A stretch of DNA of 5,852 nt from an uncultured bacterium (GTDB lineage Bacteria; Edwardsbacteria; AC1; EtOH8): the NCBI GenBank assembly GCA_937958665.1, contig CALGNM010000374.1:1-5852 (forward strand), written 5' to 3'. The notes under the pieces are model-generated. The model searched no databases and had not been told where the DNA came from. It saw only the letters and a list, made by a program, of their open reading frames with translations. This document shows positions 1 to 5,852 of this stretch, one piece after another. The position numbers were made by a program, and so were the translations under genes. Position 1 is the stretch's first letter, and every line of letters starts with the position of its first letter.

Positions 1-2
1 CC

Positions 3-914
3 TTCAGCCACATTCCGGTGATGTTGGACCAGTGCCTGGAATGGCTGGGGGTTGCCTCCGGCAGAAATTTCCTGGATGGGACCCTGGGCGGCGGCGGGCA
101 CTCCCGGCGGATACTGGAACTGAGTTCCCCGGATGGGCGGCTGGCCGGTCTGGACCGCGACCCCCGGGCCCTGGAGGCGGCCCGGGCCAACTTGAAGCAA
201 TTCGGCGAACGGGCGCTGTTCTTTGAAGGCAATTTCTCGGAGATGGCGAGGATCAGGGCTGACATCCCCTTTGTCATCCATGGGGTGCTCCTGGACCTGG
301 GGGTTTCCTCCCCCCAGATCGACTGGCCCCAGCGGGGATTCTCCTTCCAGGCCGACGGGCCGTTGGACATGCGGATGGGCGGCACCAGCCTGACCGCAGC
401 GGAGGTGGTCAACCGCTACGGCCTCCAGGATCTGGCCAAGGTATTCCGGGATTACGGACAGGAGCGTTTCTCAGGCAGGATAGCCCGGGCCATCGTCCGG
501 GCCAGGGAGAAGGCCCCGATCTCCTCCACCGGCCAGCTGGCCCGGGTGATAACCGCCACCGGCCCGGCCATGCCCACCAAGACCCTGTCCCGCATATTTC
601 AGGCCATCCGGATCGAGGTCAACGACGAGCTGGGCTCGTTGCAGAAGGGGCTGCAGGCGGCGCTGGATATCTTGGCCCCCGGTGGCCGGCTGGTGGTGCT
701 GACCTACCACTCCCTGGAGGACGGATTGCTCAAGGAATTCCTGCGGAGCCAGGCGGATCCCTGCATCTGCTCCAAAGAATTGCCCTACTGCATATGCGGA
801 CGAAAACCGGCGGTCAGGGTGTTGCACCGAAAACCAATTGTGCCGGAAGCAGGCGAAGTCGAACTCAACCCCCGGGCCAGGAGTGCCCACCTTAGAGCAG
901 CGGAGAAGATATGA
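3..914 (+). CDS. rsmH: 16S rRNA (cytosine-1402-N4)-methyltransferase RsmH (MraW), 5' end missing
   Basis: Uses S-adenosylmethionine to methylate N4 of C1402 in 16S rRNA in the ribosomal P site (family knowledge). 303 residues are visible. Motifs, numbered from the first visible codon: SAM-binding DGTLGGGGHS at 25-34, GLDRDP at 49-54, LLDLGVSSPQID at 97-107, RGFSFQADGPLDMRM at 111-125, RIFQAIRIEVNDEL at 197-210, YHSLED at 235-240, a cysteine cluster (CIC...CIC) at 254-265, and the typical C-terminal NPRARSAHLRAAEKI. The frame is open to the window edge and reads FSHIPVML; HIPVML is the conserved start region of the family. The GTG at 18 and ATG at 21 are therefore internal codons, and only about five N-terminal residues should be missing. 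In YHSLED the residue after D is Gly where Arg is common. The stop overlaps ftsL by 4 bases. Identification is very secure. Confidence 0.97.
   Translation, partial: FSHIPVMLDQCLEWLGVASGRNFLDGTLGGGGHSRRILELSSPDGRLAGLDRDPRALEAARANLKQFGERALFFEGNFSEMARIRADIPFVIHGVLLDLGVSSPQIDWPQRGFSFQADGPLDMRMGGTSLTAAEVVNRYGLQDLAKVFRDYGQERFSGRIARAIVRAREKAPISSTGQLARVITATGPAMPTKTLSRIFQAIRIEVNDELGSLQKGLQAALDILAPGGRLVVLTYHSLEDGLLKEFLRSQADPCICSKELPYCICGRKPAVRVLHRKPIVPEAGEVELNPRARSAHLRAAEKI
902..908 (+). promoter_or_regulatory. Ribosome binding site for ftsL
   Basis: GGAGAAG lies within the last codons of rsmH. Its GGAG core ends 5 bases before the ATG at 911. It supports that start together with the ATGA stop/start overlap. 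Confidence 0.6.
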
Positions 915-1303
915 GCCGATACCTACATTACGGAGAGTACCAGCCTGCCCCCAACCGTTCGGGCTGGCTGATGGCGGCCATCATCTTGCTCATTATGGGG
1001 CTGATGTTCGGCTATGTCTGGCAGAAGGTGTCCCTGTCCCGGCAGTTGGCTAGCATAGATAGCCTGAGTCAATGCAATCGGAACATCTCGGAACGGGTGC
1101 GGTCTCTGGAAATGGAGAGGCAGCAGTTGTCGTTCCGGGGAAGGGTGGAGCAACTGGCGGCCAGCCAGCTGGGAATGGTCTATCCCGAGAAGGATCAGAT
1201 AGTGGCCCTGATCCAGCCGCCCCGGGGCAACCGCAACGGAGGTTGGTCCAGCAATCTGGCGGGAGTGTTCATACCGGCGGCGGTGGCCTGGGGGCGACAA
1301 TGA
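911..1303 (+). CDS. ftsL: Cell division protein FtsL-like, single-pass membrane protein
   Basis: 130 residues. A short cytoplasmic N-terminus (1-18) is followed by one hydrophobic segment at about 19-37 (WLMAAIILLIMGLMFGYVW). Next comes a charged, Leu/Gln-rich stretch at about 40-75 likely to form a coiled coil. RVEQLAASQLGMVYPEKDQIV at about 78-98 resembles the FtsL pattern in which a conserved LGM-x-x-P follows the coiled coil. In known systems FtsL pairs with a DivIC/FtsB partner through the coiled coil and helps activate FtsW-FtsI at the septum. FtsL is poorly conserved in sequence, so the call rests on topology, size, this motif and its position between rsmH and ftsI. The last roughly 27 residues (104-130; Gly/Asn/Ala-rich, with no obvious motif) form a tail of unknown role. 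The start is fixed by the ATGA overlap with rsmH and a good RBS; the stop overlaps ftsI by 4 bases. Confidence 0.85.
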   Translation: MSRYLHYGEYQPAPNRSGWLMAAIILLIMGLMFGYVWQKVSLSRQLASIDSLSQCNRNISERVRSLEMERQQLSFRGRVEQLAASQLGMVYPEKDQIVALIQPPRGNRNGGWSSNLAGVFIPAAVAWGRQ

Positions 1304-2775
1304 ACCGGGGCCGGCTTTTCACCGTGGCTTTAGCCGGCCTTGCCATTTGGTCGATAATGTTTGGCCGCTTAGTTTGGCTGCAGACAGTCAGAAGCGGCCA
1401 TTATAAATATTTGGCCCAATGCCAGCATCAACAGAGGATCGGAATAATGCCCGAGCGGGGGAGGATCTGCGACCGGTCGGGACGCCCATTGTCCCTGTCG
1501 ATGGATGGCCGCCGCTCCTATCCCCTGGGGACGGTGGGGGCCCAACTGCTGGGTTTTGTCGGGGAAGACGGGCGGGGCTTGGAGGGCCTGGAGCAGCTGT
1601 TTGATGATCGGCTGAAAGGGCAGAGCGGGTGGGAAATCCGGCAAAAGGACGCTACCGGACGGACCCATGCCACCCTGGAATATGCCTCATCCCCGGCCCG
1701 CTCTGGAAACGACCTGTTTCTGACCATCGATGCCGACATTCAGTCCATCGCCGATCAGGAACTGGCCAAGGGTGTCCAATCGGCCCGGGCGATCTCGGGC
1801 ACGGTGGTGATATTGGACCCCCTGACCGGCGAGGTGCTGGCCCTCGCCAGCCATCCGGCCTTCGATCCCAACCGTTTCAAAAGCTACCCCCGGGGCAATT
1901 ACATCAATCGGGCGGTGCTGGAGCAGTTCGAGCCGGGCTCCACTTTTAAGATATTCACCATGGCCGGGGCCATCCAGGAGGGGTTGATCAAGCCGGATGA
2001 CGTGCTGGATGGTGAAAACGGCTCTTTCGCCGTCGGAGGCTACCGGGTGGGCGAGGCCGAGGGCCACAAATATGGAGTTATCACAGCCGCCGAGGCCATA
2101 GCTCACTCCAGCAACATCTGCCTGGTTAAGGTGGGCCAGCTGCTGGGCCGGGAGAATCTCTATCAGTACGCCCGGTCCTTCGGCTTCGGCTGCCGCACTG
2201 GAATTGAGTTTCCCGGAGAAACCGCCGGCCAACTGGAACGGCCGGACCGGTGGTCGAAAATCCAGGAAGCCAACATCAGCTTCGGCCAGGGGATATCGGT
2301 GAATGCCGTCCAGCTGACGGTTGCCTATGCGGCCATAGCCAACGGCGGCCACTTGATCCGGCCCCGGCTGGTCAGGGACAGCGGCGGCCCAGATACCATC
2401 AGGCGGGTGATCTCGCGGGAAACAGCCGGCCAATTGATGGGCATGCTTGAGCAGTGCGTGGACCAGGGAACCGGCCGCCCGGCGGCCATAGCCGGGTGGC
2501 GGATAGCCGGAAAGACCGGGACAGCCCAGAAGAAGGCCGAAGGCCGGCGGGGCTACGATGGCAATAATTACCTGGCTTCATTCGTGGGGATAATTCCGGC
2601 TGAATCACCCCGGCTGGTGGTGACAGTTATAGTCAACCAGCCCCAGGGCAAGGTTTACGGGGGGCAGGTGGCGGCTCCGGTCTGTCGCAATATAATGAAG
2701 CGGATAATCAGCCTGCCCGGCAGCTTTGCCCGGGAACTGCTGGCCGAGCGGGCCGCGGAGAGGGCCAGCCTATGA
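1300..2775 (+). CDS. ftsI: Septal peptidoglycan D,D-transpeptidase FtsI (PBP3-type class B penicillin-binding protein), shortened N-terminal domain
   Basis: Cross-links septal peptidoglycan, anchored in the inner membrane and acting in the periplasm with FtsW (family knowledge). 491 residues from the ATG at 1300. Membrane anchor at about 6-28; PERGRICDRSGRPL at 51-64 is the conserved start of the non-catalytic domain; SYPLGTVGAQLLGFVG with GLEGLE follows at 73-98. The transpeptidase domain spans about 140-472 with all three catalytic motifs: S214-T-F-K217 (in EPGSTFK), S270-S-N272 and K405-T-G-T408. No PASTA repeats. The frame is open further upstream to a possible start at 1072, but that part overlaps ftsL and lacks family motifs; the ATG at 1300 sits in an ATGA overlap and directly precedes the membrane anchor. 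No strong Shine-Dalgarno sequence (only a G-run at 1290-1294), so coupling to ftsL is likely. Odd: DRSGRPLSLSMD joins almost directly to GRRSYPLG, with roughly 80 residues absent compared with E. coli FtsI. The serine-to-KTG spacing (191) is close to E. coli's (187), so the catalytic domain is intact. Confidence 0.95.
   Translation: MNRGRLFTVALAGLAIWSIMFGRLVWLQTVRSGHYKYLAQCQHQQRIGIMPERGRICDRSGRPLSLSMDGRRSYPLGTVGAQLLGFVGEDGRGLEGLEQLFDDRLKGQSGWEIRQKDATGRTHATLEYASSPARSGNDLFLTIDADIQSIADQELAKGVQSARAISGTVVILDPLTGEVLALASHPAFDPNRFKSYPRGNYINRAVLEQFEPGSTFKIFTMAGAIQEGLIKPDDVLDGENGSFAVGGYRVGEAEGHKYGVITAAEAIAHSSNICLVKVGQLLGRENLYQYARSFGFGCRTGIEFPGETAGQLERPDRWSKIQEANISFGQGISVNAVQLTVAYAAIANGGHLIRPRLVRDSGGPDTIRRVISRETAGQLMGMLEQCVDQGTGRPAAIAGWRIAGKTGTAQKKAEGRRGYDGNNYLASFVGIIPAESPRLVVTVIVNQPQGKVYGGQVAAPVCRNIMKRIISLPGSFARELLAERAAERASL
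2757..2764 (+). promoter_or_regulatory. Ribosome binding site for murE
   Basis: GGAGAGGG near the end of ftsI, 7 bases before the murE ATG at 2772. It is the strongest Shine-Dalgarno-like site in the window and supports the overlapping start. Confidence 0.65.
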
Positions 2776-4235
2776 CCGTCGCCCAGCTGATAGCGGCCTG
2801 TCGGGAGCAGGTGCTGTCCATCTCCGGCATCGATCCGGAGACTGTGGTCAGCGGACTGCACTACGATTCTCGCAAGATAGGGCCCGGCAACCTGTTTTTT
2901 GCGGTCTCCGGATACCAGGCGGACGGCAACCAGTTCGCAGGGCAGGCCCTGTCCCGGGGGGCGGTGGCGGTGGTCAGCGAGAGCAACCGTTCCGATTCGG
3001 GCCTGCCTTGGATCAGGGTGGACAATTGCCGGCGGGCCCTGGCTCTGATGTCGGCCGCCTTTCTGGGCCGTCCGGCCGACCGGCTGGAGATGATAGCGGT
3101 CACCGGCACCGCCGGCAAGACCACTACCACCTATCTTTTGCGCTCCATAATGGAGGCCGCCGGAAGAAGGACCGGCCTGCTGGGGACCATCAGTTACTGG
3201 GTGGGCGACCGGGAATATCCGGCCCCCAACACCACCCCGGAGTCTCTGGACCTCCAGTTGCTGCTTTCTCAAATGGTGGAGGCCGGGGCCGACACCGCCA
3301 TCATGGAGGCCTCCTCGCATGGCATCGAGCTGGACCGGGTGGCCGGGATAAACTTCGCGGTGGCGGTATTCACCAACTTATCCCAGGACCATCTTGATTT
3401 TCACGGCGACATGGAGAGCTACCTGAGGTCAAAGCTCAAGTTGTTCAAAAGCCTGTGGAGCGGGTCGGTGGCGGTGGTCAATGCCGATGATCCGGCCGCC
3501 CAGCGGGTGCGGCAGGCGGCCGCAGCCGGATGTCTTAATTATGGCATCGATCATCCGGCCGAGGTCAGCGCCCGGGACATCAGGCCCACCGCCCGGGGCA
3601 CCGGATTCACCCTGGCCGCCCCCTCTGGGTCGGTGCCGATCAGCTTGGCCCTTCCCGGCCGGCACAACGTCTACAATGCCCTGGCCGCCGCCGCCGCCGC
3701 TTTGGCCCGAAGGATATCCCTGGAACAGATCAAGGCCGGCTTGGAGAATATTAAGCAGGTGGCCGGCAGGTTTGAAATGATCGATCAGGGGCAGGATTTT
3801 TCGGTGATGGTGGATTATGCCCACACCCCAGATGAGCTGTCCCGCCTGCTGGCTGCGGTCCGGGAACTGAAACCGGCCCGGATAATCACCGTCTTCGGCT
3901 GCGGTGGGGACCGCGACCGCACCAAACGTCCCTTGATGGGACGGGCGGTAGCCGAAAACTCCGACTTGGTGGTGGTGACCTCGGACAACCCCCGGACTGA
4001 GGATCCAGCCCAAATAATCGGGGATATCCTGCCGGGATTGTCTGGGAGGGAGTACCTGCTGCTGCCTGATCGCCGGGCGGCCATCCGCCGGGCGGTGGAG
4101 CTGGCCCAGCCTGACGACATGGTGGTGATCGCCGGGAAAGGCCATGAGGATTATCAGATTTTGGGCATCCACAAGGTGCATTTTGACGACCGGGAGGAGG
4201 CCCGGGAGGCCCTCCGGTTGAGGTTGGGCCGGTAA
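2772..4235 (+). CDS. murE: UDP-N-acetylmuramoyl-L-alanyl-D-glutamate--2,6-diaminopimelate ligase MurE
   Basis: Cytoplasmic ATP-dependent ligase that adds the third stem-peptide residue to UDP-MurNAc-L-Ala-D-Glu. 487 residues, normal for the family. Domains: N-terminal UDP-MurNAc-binding domain (about 1-100, with YDSRKIGPGNLFFAV at 31-45), central ATPase domain (about 105-330) and C-terminal domain (about 331-487). Motifs: P-loop TGTAGKTTT at 111-119, NTTPES at 153-158, MEASSHGIELDRV at 178-190, TNLSQDHLDFHG at 201-212, K221 at the place of the carbamylated lysine (E. coli K224), GRHNVYN at 296-302, and GKGHEDYQ at 455-462. DNPR at 405-408 is the signature of the meso-diaminopimelate-specific enzymes, so that substrate is inferred rather than lysine. 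Odd: P-loop residue 114 is Ala where Asn is usual (GTNGKT). Residues 305-310 are six alanines encoded by five GCC and one GCT. The start overlaps the ftsI stop (ATGA); the stop shares one base with the murF start. Confidence 0.97.
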   Translation: MTVAQLIAACREQVLSISGIDPETVVSGLHYDSRKIGPGNLFFAVSGYQADGNQFAGQALSRGAVAVVSESNRSDSGLPWIRVDNCRRALALMSAAFLGRPADRLEMIAVTGTAGKTTTTYLLRSIMEAAGRRTGLLGTISYWVGDREYPAPNTTPESLDLQLLLSQMVEAGADTAIMEASSHGIELDRVAGINFAVAVFTNLSQDHLDFHGDMESYLRSKLKLFKSLWSGSVAVVNADDPAAQRVRQAAAAGCLNYGIDHPAEVSARDIRPTARGTGFTLAAPSGSVPISLALPGRHNVYNALAAAAAALARRISLEQIKAGLENIKQVAGRFEMIDQGQDFSVMVDYAHTPDELSRLLAAVRELKPARIITVFGCGGDRDRTKRPLMGRAVAENSDLVVVTSDNPRTEDPAQIIGDILPGLSGREYLLLPDRRAAIRRAVELAQPDDMVVIAGKGHEDYQILGIHKVHFDDREEAREALRLRLGR

Positions 4236-5584
4236 TGGAGGTCCTCAGCCTTGACGAGGTCGCCCGGGCGGTGGGCGGTGAACTGTCCGGCCCCAACAAC
4301 CTGATCCAAGGGGTCAGCATAGATTCCCGGACCATCAGGCCGGGGGAGCTTTTCGTGGCCATCCCGGGCCCCAGGTTCGACGGCCACGGCTTCATCGACC
4401 AGGCCATTGCCCGGGGGGCGAAGGGAGTGGTCTATGCCGGATCGGGCCGGCCATCCGACGGCCGGACCGGGATGATCGGGACCCCGGACAGCCTGCTGGC
4501 CTTGCAAGATCTGGCCCGGCACTACCGTCGCCGGTTCTGCCCCAGGATGGTCTGCATCACCGGCACCAATGGCAAAACCACGGTCAAGGAAATGATAGCG
4601 GCGGTGCTGTCATCATCTTGCCGGGTGCTGAAAAACCAAGGCAACCTCAATAACCAGTATGGCCTTCCCTTGTCGCTGTTAAATCTGGGGTCGGACCACG
4701 ATGCGGCGGTGCTGGAGCTGGGCATGAGCGCCCCGGGCGAGATCGCTCAGCTGTGCCGGATGGCCGAGCCGGAGATTGGGGTGGTCACCAACGTGGGACA
4801 GGGCCATACCCTGCAGTTGAAGAGCGTTCAGGCCGTGGCCCAAGCCAAGGGGGAATTGCTGGAGGCCCTGCCGCCATCGGGTCTGGCGGTGGTCAACGGG
4901 GACGATCCCAACGTGATGGCCCAATGTGTCCGGACCAGGGCCAGGGTGGTAACCTTCGGCCAGGGACCGCAGTGCCAATATCGTCCCGATGAAATCATCC
5001 TGGAGCCGGAGGGGACCTCCTTCTCAGTCATGGGACATCGAGTAACACTCCGGCAGCTGGGACTTCACAACGTCACCAACAGCTTGGCCGCCTTGGCGGT
5101 GGGACGGGAACTGGGGGTGGGGGTGGCTGAGGCGGCCCGGGAGCTGTCCCGGCTGGAACCGGTGCCGATGCGGCTGGAGATGATCCGGGCCGGCCGATAC
5201 ACCATCATCAACGACTGCTACAACGCCAATCCCCCGTCGATGCGGGCGGCCCTGGAGACCATGCGGTCACTGAAAACCACCGGACGGAAGGTGGCCGTTC
5301 TGGGGGATATGCTGGAGTTGGGAGCTATCGAACGGGAGAGCCACTTTGAGATCGGTCGGCTGGCGGCGGAGATCTGCGGCCTGACCTTGGCGGCCGGACC
5401 TCTGTCGGAGGAGATATGGCGGGGGGTGTCGTCAGCCGGAGGGAACGGGGCCTACTTCGGCGACCGGGGCTCTTTGGCCGCCAAGCTCAAGGAGACACTG
5501 CTTCCCGGGGATCTGGTCCTGGTGAAGGCCTCCCGGGGAATGCATTTCGAGGAGATAGTCAACTCCATCAAGGAACTGGGATAG
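4235..5584 (+). CDS. murF: UDP-N-acetylmuramoyl-tripeptide--D-alanyl-D-alanine ligase MurF
   Basis: Cytoplasmic ATP-dependent ligase that adds D-Ala-D-Ala to the UDP-MurNAc tripeptide, the last soluble precursor step before MraY. 449 residues, normal length. Motifs: N-terminal SIDSRTIRPGELFVAIPGPRFDGHGF at 28-53, P-loop TGTNGKTTVKEM at 109-120, NLNNQYGLPLSLL at 137-149, ELGMSAPGEIAQL at 161-173, TNVGQGH at 185-191, AQAKGEL at 202-208 (K205 aligns with the conserved Mur-ligase lysine), GLHNVTNSLAA at 276-286, INDCYNANPPSM at 325-336, KVAVLGDMLELG at 352-363, and VLVKASRGMHFEEIV at 428-442. Together these separate it clearly from MurC, MurD and MurE. The start is at a TAATG junction with murE, with a modest GAGG at 4220-4223 as RBS. 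The stop TAG is followed at once by the mraY ATG. Small differences from common family wording: QGHTLQLKS where A-H-L-E-x-F/L-G-S is frequent. Confidence 0.97.
   Translation: MEVLSLDEVARAVGGELSGPNNLIQGVSIDSRTIRPGELFVAIPGPRFDGHGFIDQAIARGAKGVVYAGSGRPSDGRTGMIGTPDSLLALQDLARHYRRRFCPRMVCITGTNGKTTVKEMIAAVLSSSCRVLKNQGNLNNQYGLPLSLLNLGSDHDAAVLELGMSAPGEIAQLCRMAEPEIGVVTNVGQGHTLQLKSVQAVAQAKGELLEALPPSGLAVVNGDDPNVMAQCVRTRARVVTFGQGPQCQYRPDEIILEPEGTSFSVMGHRVTLRQLGLHNVTNSLAALAVGRELGVGVAEAARELSRLEPVPMRLEMIRAGRYTIINDCYNANPPSMRAALETMRSLKTTGRKVAVLGDMLELGAIERESHFEIGRLAAEICGLTLAAGPLSEEIWRGVSSAGGNGAYFGDRGSLAAKLKETLLPGDLVLVKASRGMHFEEIVNSIKELG
5570..5574 (+). promoter_or_regulatory. Ribosome binding site for mraY
   Basis: AAGGA inside the last murF codons, ending 10 bases before the ATG at 5585. 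It supports a start directly after the murF stop. Confidence 0.5.
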
Positions 5585-5805
5585 ATGCTTTATAACCTGC
5601 TGTATCCCCTGGCCGAGCAGATGCACCTGCTCAACCTGTTCCGTTATATCACCTTCCGCTCGGCCTATGCGCTGGTGACCGCTCTTCTGATCTCATTCCT
5701 GGTGGGTCCGGCCATCATCCGGCGCCTGAGAAAACTTAAGATCGGCGACACCTGCCGTGAGGATACTCCCCAGCATCACCGGCAGAAGGCAGGCACCCCC
5801 ACTAT
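5585..5805 (+). CDS. mraY: Phospho-N-acetylmuramoyl-pentapeptide-transferase MraY, N-terminal part only
   Basis: Integral membrane enzyme that transfers phospho-MurNAc-pentapeptide from UDP to undecaprenyl phosphate, giving lipid I (family knowledge). Only 73 complete codons plus two bases are genomic; full-length proteins have about 320-360 residues. FRYITFRSAYALVTALLISF at 19-38 matches the family start (E. coli has FSYLTFRAIVSLLTALFIS), followed by GPAIIRRLRKLKIGD (41-55) and QKAGTPT (67-73), which leads into the conserved GTPTMGG. The first hydrophobic helix is at about 26-46. The next expected codon is ATG; the sequence gives AT and then the first adapter base A, making a false ATA. The frame stays open to the window end, but everything after 5805 is adapter. 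The start is secure: ATG immediately after the murF TAG, with AAGGA upstream. All catalytic aspartates lie beyond the break. Confidence 0.95.
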
Positions 5806-5852
5806 AGATCGGAAGAGCACACGTCTGAACTCCAGTCACCGAATACGATCTC
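5806..5852 (+). other. Illumina TruSeq adapter sequence (library artefact)
   Basis: From 5806 the sequence begins AGATCGGAAGAGC and continues through 5839 as the standard 34-base TruSeq read-2/i7-side adapter, matching my memory of it at every base. Then come 8 bases, CGAATACG (5840-5847), in the sample-index position, and ATCTC (5848-5852), the first bases of the P7 end. The order adapter, index, P7 is that of a read passing through its insert into the adapter. The leading A is normally the A-tail added in library preparation, so genomic sequence ends at 5805. This stretch has no biological role. Confidence 0.98.

Noticed and set aside
1687-2433. Long open frame on the - strand (248 codons) opposite ftsI
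   Set aside because: It lies wholly opposite a conserved transpeptidase domain, shows no recognisable motif, and is the sort of antisense open frame expected in G+C-rich coding DNA.
2655-3320. Open frames on both strands across the ftsI/murE junction (221 and 223 codons)
   Set aside because: Both are composition-driven and conflict with two well-supported genes; neither has a credible start signal or a family motif.
3684-3701. GCC repeat (five GCC plus GCT)
   Set aside because: It encodes a run of six alanines just after GRHNVYN in MurE, where Ala-rich sequence is usual. It is too short to be a notable repeat, although polymerase slippage is conceivable.
3429-4181. Long open frame on the - strand (250 codons) opposite murE
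   Set aside because: Rich in His, Gly, Gln and Pro as expected for the complement of G+C-rich codons; no domain is visible and murE explains the stretch completely.
4448-4478. G+C-rich inverted repeat (GGCCG...CGGCC) that could form a hairpin
   Set aside because: It is inside the murF coding sequence, has no T-run, and similar GGCC-rich palindromes are frequent in this composition; no terminator or attenuator is supported.
1-5805. CRISPR array, tRNA, rRNA, insertion sequence or novel defence system
   Set aside because: No spaced direct repeats, RNA gene sequence, transposase or foreign genes were seen. Every genomic base belongs to a conserved dcw-cluster gene.

Overview
This window is a piece of a bacterial division and cell-wall (dcw) cluster. 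All genes are on the + strand, in the order rsmH (mraW) - ftsL - ftsI - murE - murF - mraY. The sequence is G+C-rich, and TGA works as a normal stop (three of the gene ends are TGA). MurE carries the DNPR signature of meso-diaminopimelate-adding enzymes, which fits most Gram-negative-type bacteria and some others. I cannot name the species or phylum. The abrupt gene truncation at both ends, together with adapter sequence at the right end, suggests a whole draft contig from short-read, possibly metagenomic, sequencing.

Layout: bases 1-914 hold rsmH, missing only its first few codons. Bases 911-1303 hold a small one-pass membrane protein of the FtsL type. Bases 1300-2775 hold ftsI, the septal transpeptidase; its start is at the ATGA overlap, and it lacks most of the usual N-terminal non-catalytic domain. 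Bases 2772-4235 hold murE, 4235-5584 murF, and 5585-5805 the first 73 codons of mraY. There is no intergenic space: three junctions are 4-base ATGA overlaps, one is a 1-base TAATG overlap, and one is a stop codon directly followed by ATG. The window shows no internal promoter or terminator, so one long translationally coupled transcript is likely, with its promoter upstream of the window.

The final 47 bases (5806-5852) are not genomic. They match the Illumina TruSeq read-2/i7 adapter, followed by an 8-base index-like stretch and the start of the P7 sequence. The mraY reading frame runs into this adapter and would yield a spurious C-terminal peptide if annotated automatically.

How the genes work together: MurE and MurF add diaminopimelate and then D-Ala-D-Ala to the UDP-MurNAc peptide in the cytoplasm. 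MraY moves that product onto undecaprenyl phosphate in the membrane. FtsI cross-links the finished peptidoglycan at the septum, in a complex that includes FtsL. RsmH methylates 16S rRNA and is a standard cluster neighbour. I found no new biological system. The points worth a second look are the adapter, the shortened FtsI and a changed P-loop residue in MurE.
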